Origin: a virus | Reading direction: 5' to 3' (one strand) | Virus record (IMG/VR): IMGVR_UViG_3300037826_000038 | Span: 1 to 64,000 of that record | Length of the DNA: 64,000 nucleotides | Part shown: in pieces, positions 7,600-16,184 of the stretch | How the letters are laid out: each line of letters starts with the position of its first letter | How positions within the stretch are numbered: the first letter of the stretch is position 1 | The notes under the pieces: model-generated | What the model saw: the letters and a program-made list of their open reading frames with translations, nothing else | What the model was told of the DNA's origin: nothing | The model's database searches: none | Program-made: the position numbers and the translations under genes

Positions 7600-8118
7600 A
7601 TGAGAGACCAACCATTGATTATAGCATTTGACCCCTCGACCGTGGGTGTGGGTGTAGCTGTCGGCCCCGCACGTGAGCAGGGACCGGACAAAGCATACAC
7701 CTATATGCCGCCAAGGGATGCTCAGGTTGATGCCCGTATCCGAGCAATCACGGTCAAAGCCTTTGAGATCATTGAGGAGCACTTACCCGATGTGGTTGTC
7801 ATTGAAGAACCTGCTGGGGATCACCACAACCGGGCCACAGACCGGAAGCTGGCACGCGCCGGACAGTCTATCGAAAGCGCGGCGACACTAGTTAGTTGGG
7901 AGACCGGTCATCCTATCCGGGTGATTCGCATCTACCCTTCCCAGGTGAAAGCTACCGGAGCGAGCAAGGATAATACTCGATATGCAGCCTCCTTAATCCA
8001 GGGGAGCGACGAGTACGACGTTTCGGGTGACTCCGCCGACGCTATTGGTGCGTGGTTGGCCGCCGACACCCAACTCAAACAAGAACGCCTGGAGAGATGG
8101 GCGCGTGATGACCGGTAG
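7600..8118 (+). CDS. RuvC-like Holliday junction resolvase
   Basis: 172 residues, RNase H fold. Acidic catalytic positions are visible: Asp11 in 'IIAFDPSTVGVG', Glu69/70 in 'VVVIEEPAG' and Asp144/147 in 'SGDSADAIGAWLA'. This is the RuvC/phage-resolvase pattern for metal-dependent cleavage of branched DNA during recombination or before packaging. ATG 7600 follows AGGAGG. The next gene overlaps its end. Confidence 0.8.
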   Translation: MRDQPLIIAFDPSTVGVGVAVGPAREQGPDKAYTYMPPRDAQVDARIRAITVKAFEIIEEHLPDVVVIEEPAGDHHNRATDRKLARAGQSIESAATLVSWETGHPIRVIRIYPSQVKATGASKDNTRYAASLIQGSDEYDVSGDSADAIGAWLAADTQLKQERLERWARDDR

Positions 8119-8449
8119 AAACGTAGATGAACTTGTTACAGACCTAATGCAATCACTCCCGGAGGGGCGCGACAACGCAGAACTGTTTGACAATGTGCAG
8201 GAGCAGATGGACGTCTCCACGAGAATGCTCAATTTCATCATCGAGCGAGCTCATGAGCGGGGTGAGCTGGTTATGGAGACCCAGTTGGACCCCTTCAGGG
8301 AGCCAGGGTTATTCAAGCCCGCCACCTTTACAGAGTTTGAGGAATGGCGCAGCAACTATGCTATCCCCCGACTGGTGAAGGAATTAGACAAACTGCAACG
8401 GATGAGTGAGCGTGCCCAGCAACTGAAAGGAGCAGATCATGCGCGTTGA
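8108..8449 (+). CDS. Unknown helical protein
   Basis: 113 residues from ATG 8108 (GTG 8105 is an equally possible start); GGAGAG lies at 8092-8097. It overlaps the resolvase by 11 bases. The sequence is mostly helical, with long charged helices at both ends, and no motif was recognised. It also overlaps the next gene by 11 bases, indicating a coupled operon. Confidence 0.6.
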   Translation: MTGRNVDELVTDLMQSLPEGRDNAELFDNVQEQMDVSTRMLNFIIERAHERGELVMETQLDPFREPGLFKPATFTEFEEWRSNYAIPRLVKELDKLQRMSERAQQLKGADHAR

Positions 8450-8888
8450 GGTAGAGTTTGAGGGTGTGGATATTGGAGGAGAGATCGAAGACGGGTATGT
8501 GAACCACAGTGTAACCATGGTTGGAGTTGAGATCAAGCTAACCGATGACTTGTTGAATACCGGGGTCACCAAGCCGTCAGACGCGATTATGGCCGGAGCA
8601 TCGGCCGCACTTACGGACTTCCTAATCACCCTCGGCAACATGGGGGCATTCAAACCCACACAGCAGGACCTGGACCAAATCGGTGGCTGCACCAACGGCG
8701 AAGATATGGTGGTCGCTGCACGCGAAGCCACCACACGCGCCATTGACGAAGCCGTTGCCAGATATTACGACAAACTGGTGAACATGGAACTGACACCCAC
8801 CGACACCCCGGATTGGAACGTGATGTTTCAGCGCCTGATCGAAAACGGGGATAACGGCAATCAAGGCTCGCCACCTACGGGTGCGTAG
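8439..8888 (+). CDS. Unknown 149-aa protein
   Basis: The start ATG 8439 lies eight bases after AAAGGAG. An N-terminal beta-rich part (VEVEFEGVDIGG) is followed by a helical body. No family recognised. Last gene of the resolvase operon before the repeat element at 8920. Confidence 0.65.
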   Translation: MRVEVEFEGVDIGGEIEDGYVNHSVTMVGVEIKLTDDLLNTGVTKPSDAIMAGASAALTDFLITLGNMGAFKPTQQDLDQIGGCTNGEDMVVAAREATTRAIDEAVARYYDKLVNMELTPTDTPDWNVMFQRLIENGDNGNQGSPPTGA

Positions 8889-8919
8889 CCAAACGCTGTA
8901 CCCCGTTAAGAGGCGGTGG

Positions 8920-8967
8920 GGTATGTTTACCTATGGACACGGACAAAACGCCGTAGAAAGCGTCTAG
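8920..8967 (+). repeat. Repeat element R, copy 1
   Basis: GGTATGTTTACC, then about 28 bases later ACGCCGTAGAAAGCGTCTA. The same two blocks at nearly the same spacing recur at 9502 and, diverged, at 37750. Both blocks are small inverted repeats (GGTA/TACC and ACGC/GCGT). Here it precedes the AGGAG of the next gene. Confidence 0.5.
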
Positions 8968-8981
8968 TTAGGAGAAGAACA

Positions 8982-9386
8982 ATGAAACGAAAGGACGAAC
9001 AAGGTATCATCGCCCGTATGGTAAAACTATGTAGGGGGCTAGTTTTTCTGGCGCTGATCCTCACAGTCAGATACTCTCATTATTGGCCCCCGTATGGGGG
9101 GGTCAACACGTCCCGGCCCGACGCCCCACATCTGGCTCGTCTTGCCAACGGAGACCGCTGGCAGCCGTGGGGTGGACGAGGCGCGGCGTGTCCCGACTGG
9201 CTCGACCTGGGAACCCAGTTCGTCGCGTTTGGGTCAACGTGGACGTGCGTAGATCGAGGTGGGAAGGTCAAGGGGTCGTGGGTTGATTTCTTAACCCCAC
9301 ACGCCCATGCTGGATACGGAGACTTCATCGAGATAACCTTTATAGGTTCCCAGTTCGATTTTGATTGTGACCATACCATGCAATAA
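8982..9386 (+). CDS. Membrane-anchored 3D/double-psi-barrel protein
   Basis: 134 residues from ATG 8982, after TTAGGAG. A basic N-terminus and one hydrophobic segment (about 13-28) suggest a signal anchor. The remainder resembles the 3D/MltA-RlpA-like barrel: 'GRGAACPDW..LGTQFVAFGSTWTCVDRGGKVKG..VDFLT'. The conserved Asp residues in 'VDRGG' and 'VDF' match those of that fold. Such domains act on, or bind, peptidoglycan, so a role in lysis or superinfection control at the envelope is plausible. Confidence 0.6.
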   Translation: MKRKDEQGIIARMVKLCRGLVFLALILTVRYSHYWPPYGGVNTSRPDAPHLARLANGDRWQPWGGRGAACPDWLDLGTQFVAFGSTWTCVDRGGKVKGSWVDFLTPHAHAGYGDFIEITFIGSQFDFDCDHTMQ

Positions 9387-9401
9387 ACTAAGCCATAGCC
9401 A

Positions 9402-9429
9402 AGCCCCCTCAACCGAGGGGGCTTTTTTT
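9402..9429 (+). terminator. Rho-independent terminator
   Basis: A 9-bp stem, AGCCCCCTC/GAGGGGGCT, with loop AACC and a seven-T run. Nearly identical in stem to the terminator at 37654-37681, which also sits at the end of a plus-strand gene facing a minus-strand operon end. Confidence 0.9.
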
Positions 9430-9501
9430 GTTACCTATCTTCTACCCCAGCCCCGTTCTACGGTGCTGTAGGCGCACCTCTGGTGAAAATTGAGGGGAGT
9501 A

Positions 9502-9549
9502 GGTATAAACACCTATTAACGCAGAGAAAACGCCGTAGAGAGCGTCTAA
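9502..9549 (+). repeat. Repeat element R, copy 2
   Basis: GGTATAAACACCTATTAACG followed by ACGCCGTAGAGAGCGTCTAA, at the same 40-base spacing as copy 1. It lies in the 276-bp gap between the converging operons (9387-9662), which holds no gene, only terminators and this element. Confidence 0.55.
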
Positions 9550-9563
9550 GCCCTAAACGCAAA

Positions 9564-9590
9564 GGAACCCCGCCAATATGACGGGGTTCC
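9564..9590 (-). terminator. Hairpin at the end of the late operon
   Basis: GGAACCCCG/CGGGGTTCC, a perfect 9-bp stem about 73 bases past the stop of the 1103-aa gene. Read on the minus strand it is followed only by TTT, so it is a modest terminator. Confidence 0.5.
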
Positions 9591-9662
9591 CGACCGGGAG
9601 AAAACGGGACCTGAAAGAGGAGAGATCAACCGCTTCTCGTCTACTAGTATATCACATCTCGC

Positions 9663-12600
9663 TCACGATTGCAAGATGCTTTCCACCGCCCCCAGCACGG
9701 CTTGATTATCGTAGAGGAACCATTCGTCCCTCGCCCACCGATACAGGCATAGGGCCGCATATCCCATCGTGTCCGCTGCCTGATACGCTGCCAGCACAAC
9801 CTCACGTGCCCTCGCGTCGTCTACCCAGCCCCAGTCATATTCCTGCGTGCGCCAGAGGTGGTTGAACTCGGTGACGACAACCGGGAGGGACCGGTAGCCA
9901 CCGGGTAAGGCCTCTAGCAGGGCTTCGATGCACAGGGGATAGTTGAGGTACTGCCACGTCATCGGGTCATTGACAAACCGGGCGGTAGAGCCAACCTTCT
10001 CCGGATCCGGTCCCCGTATGTAGCCGTGAACCGGCACCAGTTCAGCCCCGTCAATCCCCGTATACATCTCACGCAGCCAGTCCCGAGGGTCTCCCAGTTG
10101 GGCGTTGAATGGGTCCAGCGCCCCCGGGCCCATCGGCACGTCAACGGCTGCATAAACGGAGTTGTAGGCCGCAATCCAGTTCTGTACCGTCAACCGGGTA
10201 TCTTTGGGGTGTTCACGCACGTTATTGATTTCATTGCATAACGTGTATCCCGCAACTCCCCGGCTGTCTTTGATGGTCTGAATGCATGCCTGGATAAAGC
10301 GCACGTATTCATCAGAGCCAAACGCCGGCATCGTCCCCCCACCGCCGAGGTCGCTGCTCCACGAGTACCGCAGGTTCACGTAAATGTCTATCCCCGCGTC
10401 TGCGTACTGGGTGAAGTCGAACGGTCGAGCGTCTCCCCCCAGGAAGACCGGCATTGCAATGGCGCGGGGTCCCGGATAGTCAAGCAACCACTGGGCGGCA
10501 AGAATATCCCGGTTGCTCCCGTCTACGACCATATCATTGAAGCCAATCGCCGGAGCCGAGGGAGGAGGCGGTGGGGGCTCCTCAACGGTCCGATATTCAG
10601 CCAAGGCATAGATGGCTTGGGCCAGCGTCTTGCCAGGACCGTAGGCTTGGAGCAGTTTGCGTCGTGTCCCCGTCCACGGATCCATCACCAGTATATCCGA
10701 ACCGTCGTCAACTATTTGTAACCCTAACACAAAATGGCTGTCCAGAGGATCGCCCGGATAGAAGTCGACTTGCATGATTGCAGGACCGTTCGCCAGCACG
10801 CGCCGCACCGTGCCCATATCGGCGACCTGTCCCGGATCGCGCCATGTGTGGTACTGCACAAACTCCAATTCGTCTACCAGTTCTGCACCCTTGGCCCAGA
10901 CAAACAATGCGCCGTCCACGAATCCCCCACTAGCGGTCATCTGGCGATTGACCTCTCCCGGTGTCAGGTCCGGGTCATACGGACTTGCCAGGGACGCAAA
11001 GGCCGTGACTACGCACCCGGCTTTGCCTAGGATCAAGGCTGACGTCCCCAACCGATCATCGGCCCACCTCTCGTCCCGTTGGGAGTGATTGACAATCTCC
11101 GGGTATCCGGGGTCCGGTTCGGTGTCGGCAAACACCAGTACGGTATCCGGGTCGCGGTTCTCAACCCACGCCCGGTAGCGGGGACGGTTTTCTTCAGGCA
11201 TCGGCCCGGCGTCAACCGTATTGGTACGCCACTCAGGGGGACGGTTCACTTGGACGGCATCGTGCCAGGAGTTGGTCACCGTCCGGGTTTCCTCAAATCC
11301 CCGCATATACGCTGTCATTCGCTGTGTGTCACTCATGTAGGTGGGGTCTGCCATAATCACGTAGCGGTCATACTGGTTGGGTTCAGGTTCCGGGTCGGGT
11401 TGGTAGGAGGCTGCTTCAATCACCAGTTCACGCCACACCCCAGTAAGCCCGGCACGTTTGAGATCAAACCCTGCCCACGCACCCCCTAGGCTCCCCCACC
11501 CGAACACCTGCATCGACCGGATATAAGGAGACTTCCCTATCTGGTTGAGATACCAACGCATTTGCGCGCCCCAGTTCTCAGGCGTCATCGTGCGTAGGTC
11601 TCTGGCTACGTTGACCTCGGTGAGATCGACCAGCGGCATGTGCTTTGCTCCACCCACGGCATCTTCCCACCAGCGGAACCGGCACGCGAGGGGTCCCCGG
11701 TCTGGGTGAGCTTCGCGTCCGGGGATGGGGCTGCCAAAATCCTTGTCCAAGGGATTGGCGTATTCGTGCAGCGCCAGGGCGTGCCCCCGTGCCTTCATCT
11801 CGGCGAGGATTCCGGTTTCAGCTACCGCTAACATTTCCGTCCACTCCGGCACGCCCAGGGAGTACGAGAACAGGCTGGTCAGGTAGCCGTTGGCGTCCGC
11901 AATGTCCATACAGTGGAACATAAACTCGGCCAGACGCCGATGTCCGTCTGCACCCGGTGGGTCCTGCTCGTTGATGATCTCCCATACGTCCACGTATTCC
12001 CGGTGAGGGTCCCACGCCCGCATTGACGCATCCATCACCCGTTCGGCCTCGCGGCGTAGGTCCCCGTCCAGGTTGGGGCCCTCTACGTTGACGTCATTGG
12101 GGATACCCCGGTGCAGGCGCCCGATGGTCAGTATGTCACGCCCAGCCTCAGCAGCTAGCGTTTTGAACAGTTCGAGGGTTCCCATCACCGGAGGGTCTCC
12201 GTAAGCTTTCACGGAAGGGAGCGGGGCATCGGCAGGTAACTCACCGGCCAGGGACCGGTATTCGTCACTGGCTCCATCGTCCCCGGTATTCAGGTGTAAT
12301 CCCGGCATCACCATGCGCTGGTTAGGAGTGGGAGGCGGTTCCGGGTCGTCGGTTACCCGCTCTAGCAGCATTGCGTCCCAGTAGACATCGCAGTGTTTGA
12401 ACGGCCATAACACCTGTGACCGCAGAAACACCGTCACGGTCTCCGACAATGCCTCGGCGGTGACGCCGGGGACTTGTCCGTAGGTGTTGTAGATATGCCC
12501 AGTCTCTCCCCACACGACACTATCTCCCCACGGATCGGTCCGTCCCGTGGGGTCGATCCCCACCTGGACGCCGATGTTTTGCACCCCATCCCCATCTAGG

Positions 12601-12974
12601 TTAGAGGTGTAGGGGTTGTCGTCTAAACTGCTCCAAGCATGCGCCCAGCCCCCAGCCCGGTAGAGGTCTCCCTTGTCCACAGAAACCTGCTGATACAGTC
12701 CGGCGTCGTGGATGCGAAAGAAGGTAAAGAGCTTGAACGCTTTATAGTCCAAATGGATTCGGGGAGGGTCCAGGTACGGCGGTTCGTGGTTAATGACGTG
12801 CATCTCCGGGCGTGCGTAGCCTTTGTCATTCGTGGGGTCGTGAGGGACAGGCAACCCTTCTTTCCACCACGCCACCCAGCCTTCAGGTACGAAGATCTCC
12901 CCAAACTCCTGCCCTGTGAAAGTGTCTCGTGTCCAACCGCCTTCAAAGCCGGGATTGGTCAGTAGGTTTTGCAT
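9663..12974 (-). CDS. Giant glycosidase/C39-peptidase virion protein
   Basis: 1103 residues, starting after AAGGAG. The N-terminal about 210 residues ('LLTNPGFEGGW...') look like a CBM4/9-type carbohydrate-binding module. A TIM-barrel glycosidase-like domain follows (about 225-530; 'WEIINEQDPPG' supplies a candidate acid/base Glu). A C39-like cysteine peptidase domain (about 630-770) has Cys in 'GKAGCVVTAF', His in 'DSHFVLGL' and Asp in 'VMDPWTGT'. After a PPPPPP linker a second TIM barrel (about 805-1103) carries 'TLCNEINN' and 'VVVTEFNH' as candidate catalytic Glu residues. It lies at the end of the tail operon, so it probably degrades the host surface layer during entry or lysis. Confidence 0.7.
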   Translation of the reverse strand: MQNLLTNPGFEGGWTRDTFTGQEFGEIFVPEGWVAWWKEGLPVPHDPTNDKGYARPEMHVINHEPPYLDPPRIHLDYKAFKLFTFFRIHDAGLYQQVSVDKGDLYRAGGWAHAWSSLDDNPYTSNLDGDGVQNIGVQVGIDPTGRTDPWGDSVVWGETGHIYNTYGQVPGVTAEALSETVTVFLRSQVLWPFKHCDVYWDAMLLERVTDDPEPPPTPNQRMVMPGLHLNTGDDGASDEYRSLAGELPADAPLPSVKAYGDPPVMGTLELFKTLAAEAGRDILTIGRLHRGIPNDVNVEGPNLDGDLRREAERVMDASMRAWDPHREYVDVWEIINEQDPPGADGHRRLAEFMFHCMDIADANGYLTSLFSYSLGVPEWTEMLAVAETGILAEMKARGHALALHEYANPLDKDFGSPIPGREAHPDRGPLACRFRWWEDAVGGAKHMPLVDLTEVNVARDLRTMTPENWGAQMRWYLNQIGKSPYIRSMQVFGWGSLGGAWAGFDLKRAGLTGVWRELVIEAASYQPDPEPEPNQYDRYVIMADPTYMSDTQRMTAYMRGFEETRTVTNSWHDAVQVNRPPEWRTNTVDAGPMPEENRPRYRAWVENRDPDTVLVFADTEPDPGYPEIVNHSQRDERWADDRLGTSALILGKAGCVVTAFASLASPYDPDLTPGEVNRQMTASGGFVDGALFVWAKGAELVDELEFVQYHTWRDPGQVADMGTVRRVLANGPAIMQVDFYPGDPLDSHFVLGLQIVDDGSDILVMDPWTGTRRKLLQAYGPGKTLAQAIYALAEYRTVEEPPPPPPSAPAIGFNDMVVDGSNRDILAAQWLLDYPGPRAIAMPVFLGGDARPFDFTQYADAGIDIYVNLRYSWSSDLGGGGTMPAFGSDEYVRFIQACIQTIKDSRGVAGYTLCNEINNVREHPKDTRLTVQNWIAAYNSVYAAVDVPMGPGALDPFNAQLGDPRDWLREMYTGIDGAELVPVHGYIRGPDPEKVGSTARFVNDPMTWQYLNYPLCIEALLEALPGGYRSLPVVVTEFNHLWRTQEYDWGWVDDARAREVVLAAYQAADTMGYAALCLYRWARDEWFLYDNQAVLGAVESILQS

Positions 12975-12995
12975 TGTTTCTCCTTTTGTTGTGGT

Positions 12996-14237
12996 TTATG
13001 CCAACTCGCGCCATTGTAATGACGCATAGACCTCCGGCGAACCATCAATAAGCACCGCAACTAGTACCAACTGATCCACGGTGCCGTCAATTTCTGATCC
13101 TAATCGTATTGCGTTTTGTAGTTCTGCACTGACGATATTCGTCATCTGGTTAGTGCCCGCTATATATCCGCTGGCAACAACGTATCCATCCGTCGTTACC
13201 GTTTCCCCACCACCTACCGCTGATTGTAAGCCCGAGTTATCAACGTTGGAGTATGATAACGCAGCCGACAGGGTGGGGTTGTACTGTAATTCCCACAACG
13301 CAACAGCATTAGCGGTTTGTAGGATATTAAGCGTTTCCAGATCAACAGATAGACCTAGATGAGTGCTTCGCAACTGAATTGCTAAAATAACTTCTTTGGT
13401 TGCCCCAACCGTGATGCCGGTGGTTTCATTATTCACACTATGAAGAGCACCATTTTTCTCCTGACCGCCCTCGGAGATGACGCTTGAGCAGATCTTAATC
13501 AGGTCTGCGGCTACACCAGTTCCATCATTGACAATCTCGGTGCGGAGAGGTAAATTGGGCGTGCTCATATATACGTTAGCCAAACTGTTCGCGTTTAGGA
13601 ACTCATGGGCGTAGTAGATCATTCCATCAACCACAAACCCCATCCGCACACGCCCGACACCCAGCCATTCAAAATCAATCACCAAAATCTGCGTCTTGGT
13701 GAAATCGAGTGTAATTCCAGAATCCCCGCTCCCGTCCATTGTGTCCAAGTTCCAACTGGATTGGGCTACTCGGTTATCTACCGCAGATCCGGTGACATAC
13801 GTGCGGCGAACGAAACCATAGTTGCTTCCGTTATCTTCCAGAAATAGGCCATTGTCACCGTCAAATAATCCTTCTCGCTTGGTGATACCGCTGTCTTGCG
13901 ATCCCATGACGAAGGTCAGGAAAACCAACTGGCTTTTCCCAGGCTGATAGTTAAATCGCATTTTGGTTTGTCGCACTCGCATTCCCGCCGTGGTTGCCCC
14001 AACCGAAAGCGTTGTGGATGCCGTGTCGTTATCATACGCCGTAGACGTTCCTGACCCGCTAGTCTCTTGGTTGTCATAGAGGAGCGGATATTGTTCAGCG
14101 CTGTCGGCAATGTCTCCGTCGTCAAAGATTTGCTTTGAATCGAAAATTGTGACGGGGTTGGACACACGCCACCGCGCAAATGCATCAATGCTTGGTGAAT
14201 CGTCAGCTTTTACATTCACGTTGCGTAGTTCGGTCAT
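12996..14237 (-). CDS. Virion structural protein (tail appendage)
   Basis: 413 residues, beta-rich. 'DAFARWRVSNPVTIFDSKQ' near the N-terminus is a signature I associate with large tail/virion proteins shared by many phages; the exact role is unknown. Ends 22 bases before the lysin gene starts and abuts the fibre gene upstream, so it is part of the tail-fibre group. Confidence 0.6.
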   Translation of the reverse strand: MTELRNVNVKADDSPSIDAFARWRVSNPVTIFDSKQIFDDGDIADSAEQYPLLYDNQETSGSGTSTAYDNDTASTTLSVGATTAGMRVRQTKMRFNYQPGKSQLVFLTFVMGSQDSGITKREGLFDGDNGLFLEDNGSNYGFVRRTYVTGSAVDNRVAQSSWNLDTMDGSGDSGITLDFTKTQILVIDFEWLGVGRVRMGFVVDGMIYYAHEFLNANSLANVYMSTPNLPLRTEIVNDGTGVAADLIKICSSVISEGGQEKNGALHSVNNETTGITVGATKEVILAIQLRSTHLGLSVDLETLNILQTANAVALWELQYNPTLSAALSYSNVDNSGLQSAVGGGETVTTDGYVVASGYIAGTNQMTNIVSAELQNAIRLGSEIDGTVDQLVLVAVLIDGSPEVYASLQWRELA

Positions 14238-14939
14238 TTAGAATATGCTCCATTCTGTCGAGGTTGCCACAACCTCAACCGATTCATCCTCGATCAGGTC
14301 AAAGGTCGCGTCACCGTCGATGGTCTCAGCGCCATTGCCATCCAGTGTCACCGTGCCGCTCCCCACGTTTTTGACTTTGTACGACCCGTCCACGTTCGCT
14401 AGTTCTGGTAAATTGATGGTTATGTCTCCGCTGCCGGTATCGGCTACAATGTGGATCGTGCCATTAGTTTCCGCAGGCGTGTAGGGAGAATCGGTGTCGT
14501 CGATTTCGACGACAGACAGGGTGAGGTTTTCGGTTAGTAGAAGCGCCAAAAGCTGCGCTTGCGTCCAGTGATACAGCGGAGAGCCGTCATAGATGTCCTT
14601 GGCGTGGCGCTCGCCGTAGTTCTCCACATCCCACGCGCCCTGCGGTCCCCAGGCAGGCGTCACGTTCTCCGGCGCACCGTTCTCGTGCCTTCCGTTTCTC
14701 GCCACGCCCTCCGAGCTCCAGTCGGTGTAGAGGACACTGACCTCCATCATAATCTGCGAGGCACGCACCTCGTTATCGTCGCGTTCGGCGCTGACCTCGA
14801 TGACCTCCTGAGTCGAGCGCACCTCAGCGTCATCAGCCTGTGCGCTGACCTCGATGACCTCCTGAGTCGAGCGCACCTCAGCGTCATCAGCCTGTGCACT
14901 GACCTCTATTATTTCCTGCGTTGAGCGAACCTCTCCCAT
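14238..14939 (-). CDS. Tail fibre-like protein with 18-residue N-terminal repeats
   Basis: 233 residues. Three tandem copies of 'EVRSTQEVIEVSAQADDA' and a partial fourth make up residues 3-70. The C-terminal 80 residues ('ITINLPE..YKVKNVGSGTVTLDGNG') resemble the trimeric beta-tip modules common in phage fibres. The N-terminal repeats probably form a shaft or attachment region, and the C-terminus the receptor-facing tip. Confidence 0.55.
   Translation of the reverse strand: MGEVRSTQEIIEVSAQADDAEVRSTQEVIEVSAQADDAEVRSTQEVIEVSAERDDNEVRASQIMMEVSVLYTDWSSEGVARNGRHENGAPENVTPAWGPQGAWDVENYGERHAKDIYDGSPLYHWTQAQLLALLLTENLTLSVVEIDDTDSPYTPAETNGTIHIVADTGSGDITINLPELANVDGSYKVKNVGSGTVTLDGNGAETIDGDATFDLIEDESVEVVATSTEWSIF
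14733..14933 (-). repeat. 54-bp tandem repeat inside the fibre gene
   Basis: Three full units (14933-14880, 14879-14826, 14825-14772) and a degenerate 39-bp unit. Units are nearly identical at the DNA level, so they arose by recent duplication and could vary in number between isolates. Confidence 0.8.
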
Positions 14940-14947
14940 AATACCCC

Positions 14948-15925
14948 TTACGGTATATTGGACTCGATGCCGATCAGCGCCGCATTAATTGCGGCCTGAT
15001 TTGCCCACGCGGCTGCGGTATCGGGATCATTCTCGAGCAGCATCTGAAAATAGCCCTGGTACGTAGTGTATAAATTCTCGAAACTGCCCGTTTGCTCAGT
15101 GCCATTTGAGCTAAGTACCAATCGCATCTGATCTCCGTTCGCTACCGTCTTTCGGCCCCGCGCCCAGACCGTCACCCAGAATGGGGTCGTGTAATCTGAC
15201 AGATCGACCCCGCCATGTCCGTAGAGGTCCTTCTGGGCATCGGTCGAGGTGCTAACGTAGGAGGTATCACCATCGGGACCGAGTTCATCGACGTCTGCAT
15301 AGTTGCTGCCCCCACCCGACGCGGTAAACTGTGCGGTATTGTCTGAGGTGGGTACCGCGCCCACAACACGGCGGTCATATAATCGCGAGCTATCAAAGTG
15401 AATATCGTCAACATAATGCACAGATCCGCCCGTTTTGTAAATACGAATGTACTCAATATCGTCTGAGGTTCCGGGCTGCGTATCCCCAGTGTAATCAATG
15501 TCCGCCACGCCCTCAATCCACGATTGTAGCCGTCCGCCTGCATTTGCGCTGCTCAAGCGGAATTCCAAATGTTTCCACACGTTAATCGGAAATAAAACTG
15601 TGCCATCCGCAACTTTCGTGCTGTCAACGTAGGCGTCAAATTGGTAAGCGCCGTTCATCCGGAAGTCGATATCCTCGCCGCTGCTTAAATGGAATCGAAC
15701 TCGGAACTCAGAAAAATCACTGCTGTAGTGCCACAACGATACGTAGACATCCGTTTCTGTCGTGGCTAAATACCATGATATACCCCCCAGGGCCCAACTG
15801 TACGAGCCGGTATGCACCGTCCCGGTATTGACTGCTCCTCCACTCTGTTGAGCATCCGGCACAAGGTCAATTGACCCCATCTCGAATCCACAGGCAAACG
15901 GCAACGCTACAGCTCCTATTGTCAT
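14948..15925 (-). CDS. Concanavalin A-like (LamG) virion protein
   Basis: 325 residues. Residues 10-180 have the jelly-roll pattern of LamG/ConA-like domains ('FEMGSIDLV', 'YVSLWHYSS', 'NVWKHLEFRL', 'YVDDIHFDSS'), which usually bind carbohydrate. The C-terminal part is helical. The start overlaps the stop of the upstream gene. Likely a receptor-binding or decorating tail protein. Confidence 0.6.
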   Translation of the reverse strand: MTIGAVALPFACGFEMGSIDLVPDAQQSGGAVNTGTVHTGSYSWALGGISWYLATTETDVYVSLWHYSSDFSEFRVRFHLSSGEDIDFRMNGAYQFDAYVDSTKVADGTVLFPINVWKHLEFRLSSANAGGRLQSWIEGVADIDYTGDTQPGTSDDIEYIRIYKTGGSVHYVDDIHFDSSRLYDRRVVGAVPTSDNTAQFTASGGGSNYADVDELGPDGDTSYVSTSTDAQKDLYGHGGVDLSDYTTPFWVTVWARGRKTVANGDQMRLVLSSNGTEQTGSFENLYTTYQGYFQMLLENDPDTAAAWANQAAINAALIGIESNIP

Positions 15926-16173
15926 AATTTACCTCCGCGTATCAAGGGTGGTTCTGGTTTGCCGATAGGCCCCATCCAATGAGTGGTCGTGTCGACGCTG
16001 ATCATCGGTTCATTTTGGGTCATGTGAGGGTTTGGGAGCCACGGGTTCCCTTCCGGGTCTATCGCCACCTCAACGCACGTGATGATATACGAGGCGCTCG
16101 GGTATCGAAAACCGTCAAGCGTTCGCACCCAATAAAATCCTGGTTTGGTCGGTTTTTCAGTAGTCCATTTCAT
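15922..16173 (-). CDS. DUF551-like small protein
   Basis: 83 residues beginning 'MKWTTEKPTKPGFYWVR', the pattern of the short DUF551-like proteins often found near phage tails (a W-x-TE-x-P-x-x-x-G-x-YW core). The rest is unremarkable and ends in a basic tail. Role unknown. The stop overlaps the next start by four bases. Confidence 0.6.
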   Translation of the reverse strand: MKWTTEKPTKPGFYWVRTLDGFRYPSASYIITCVEVAIDPEGNPWLPNPHMTQNEPMISVDTTTHWMGPIGKPEPPLIRGGKL

Positions 16174-16184
16174 GTGTCACCTCG

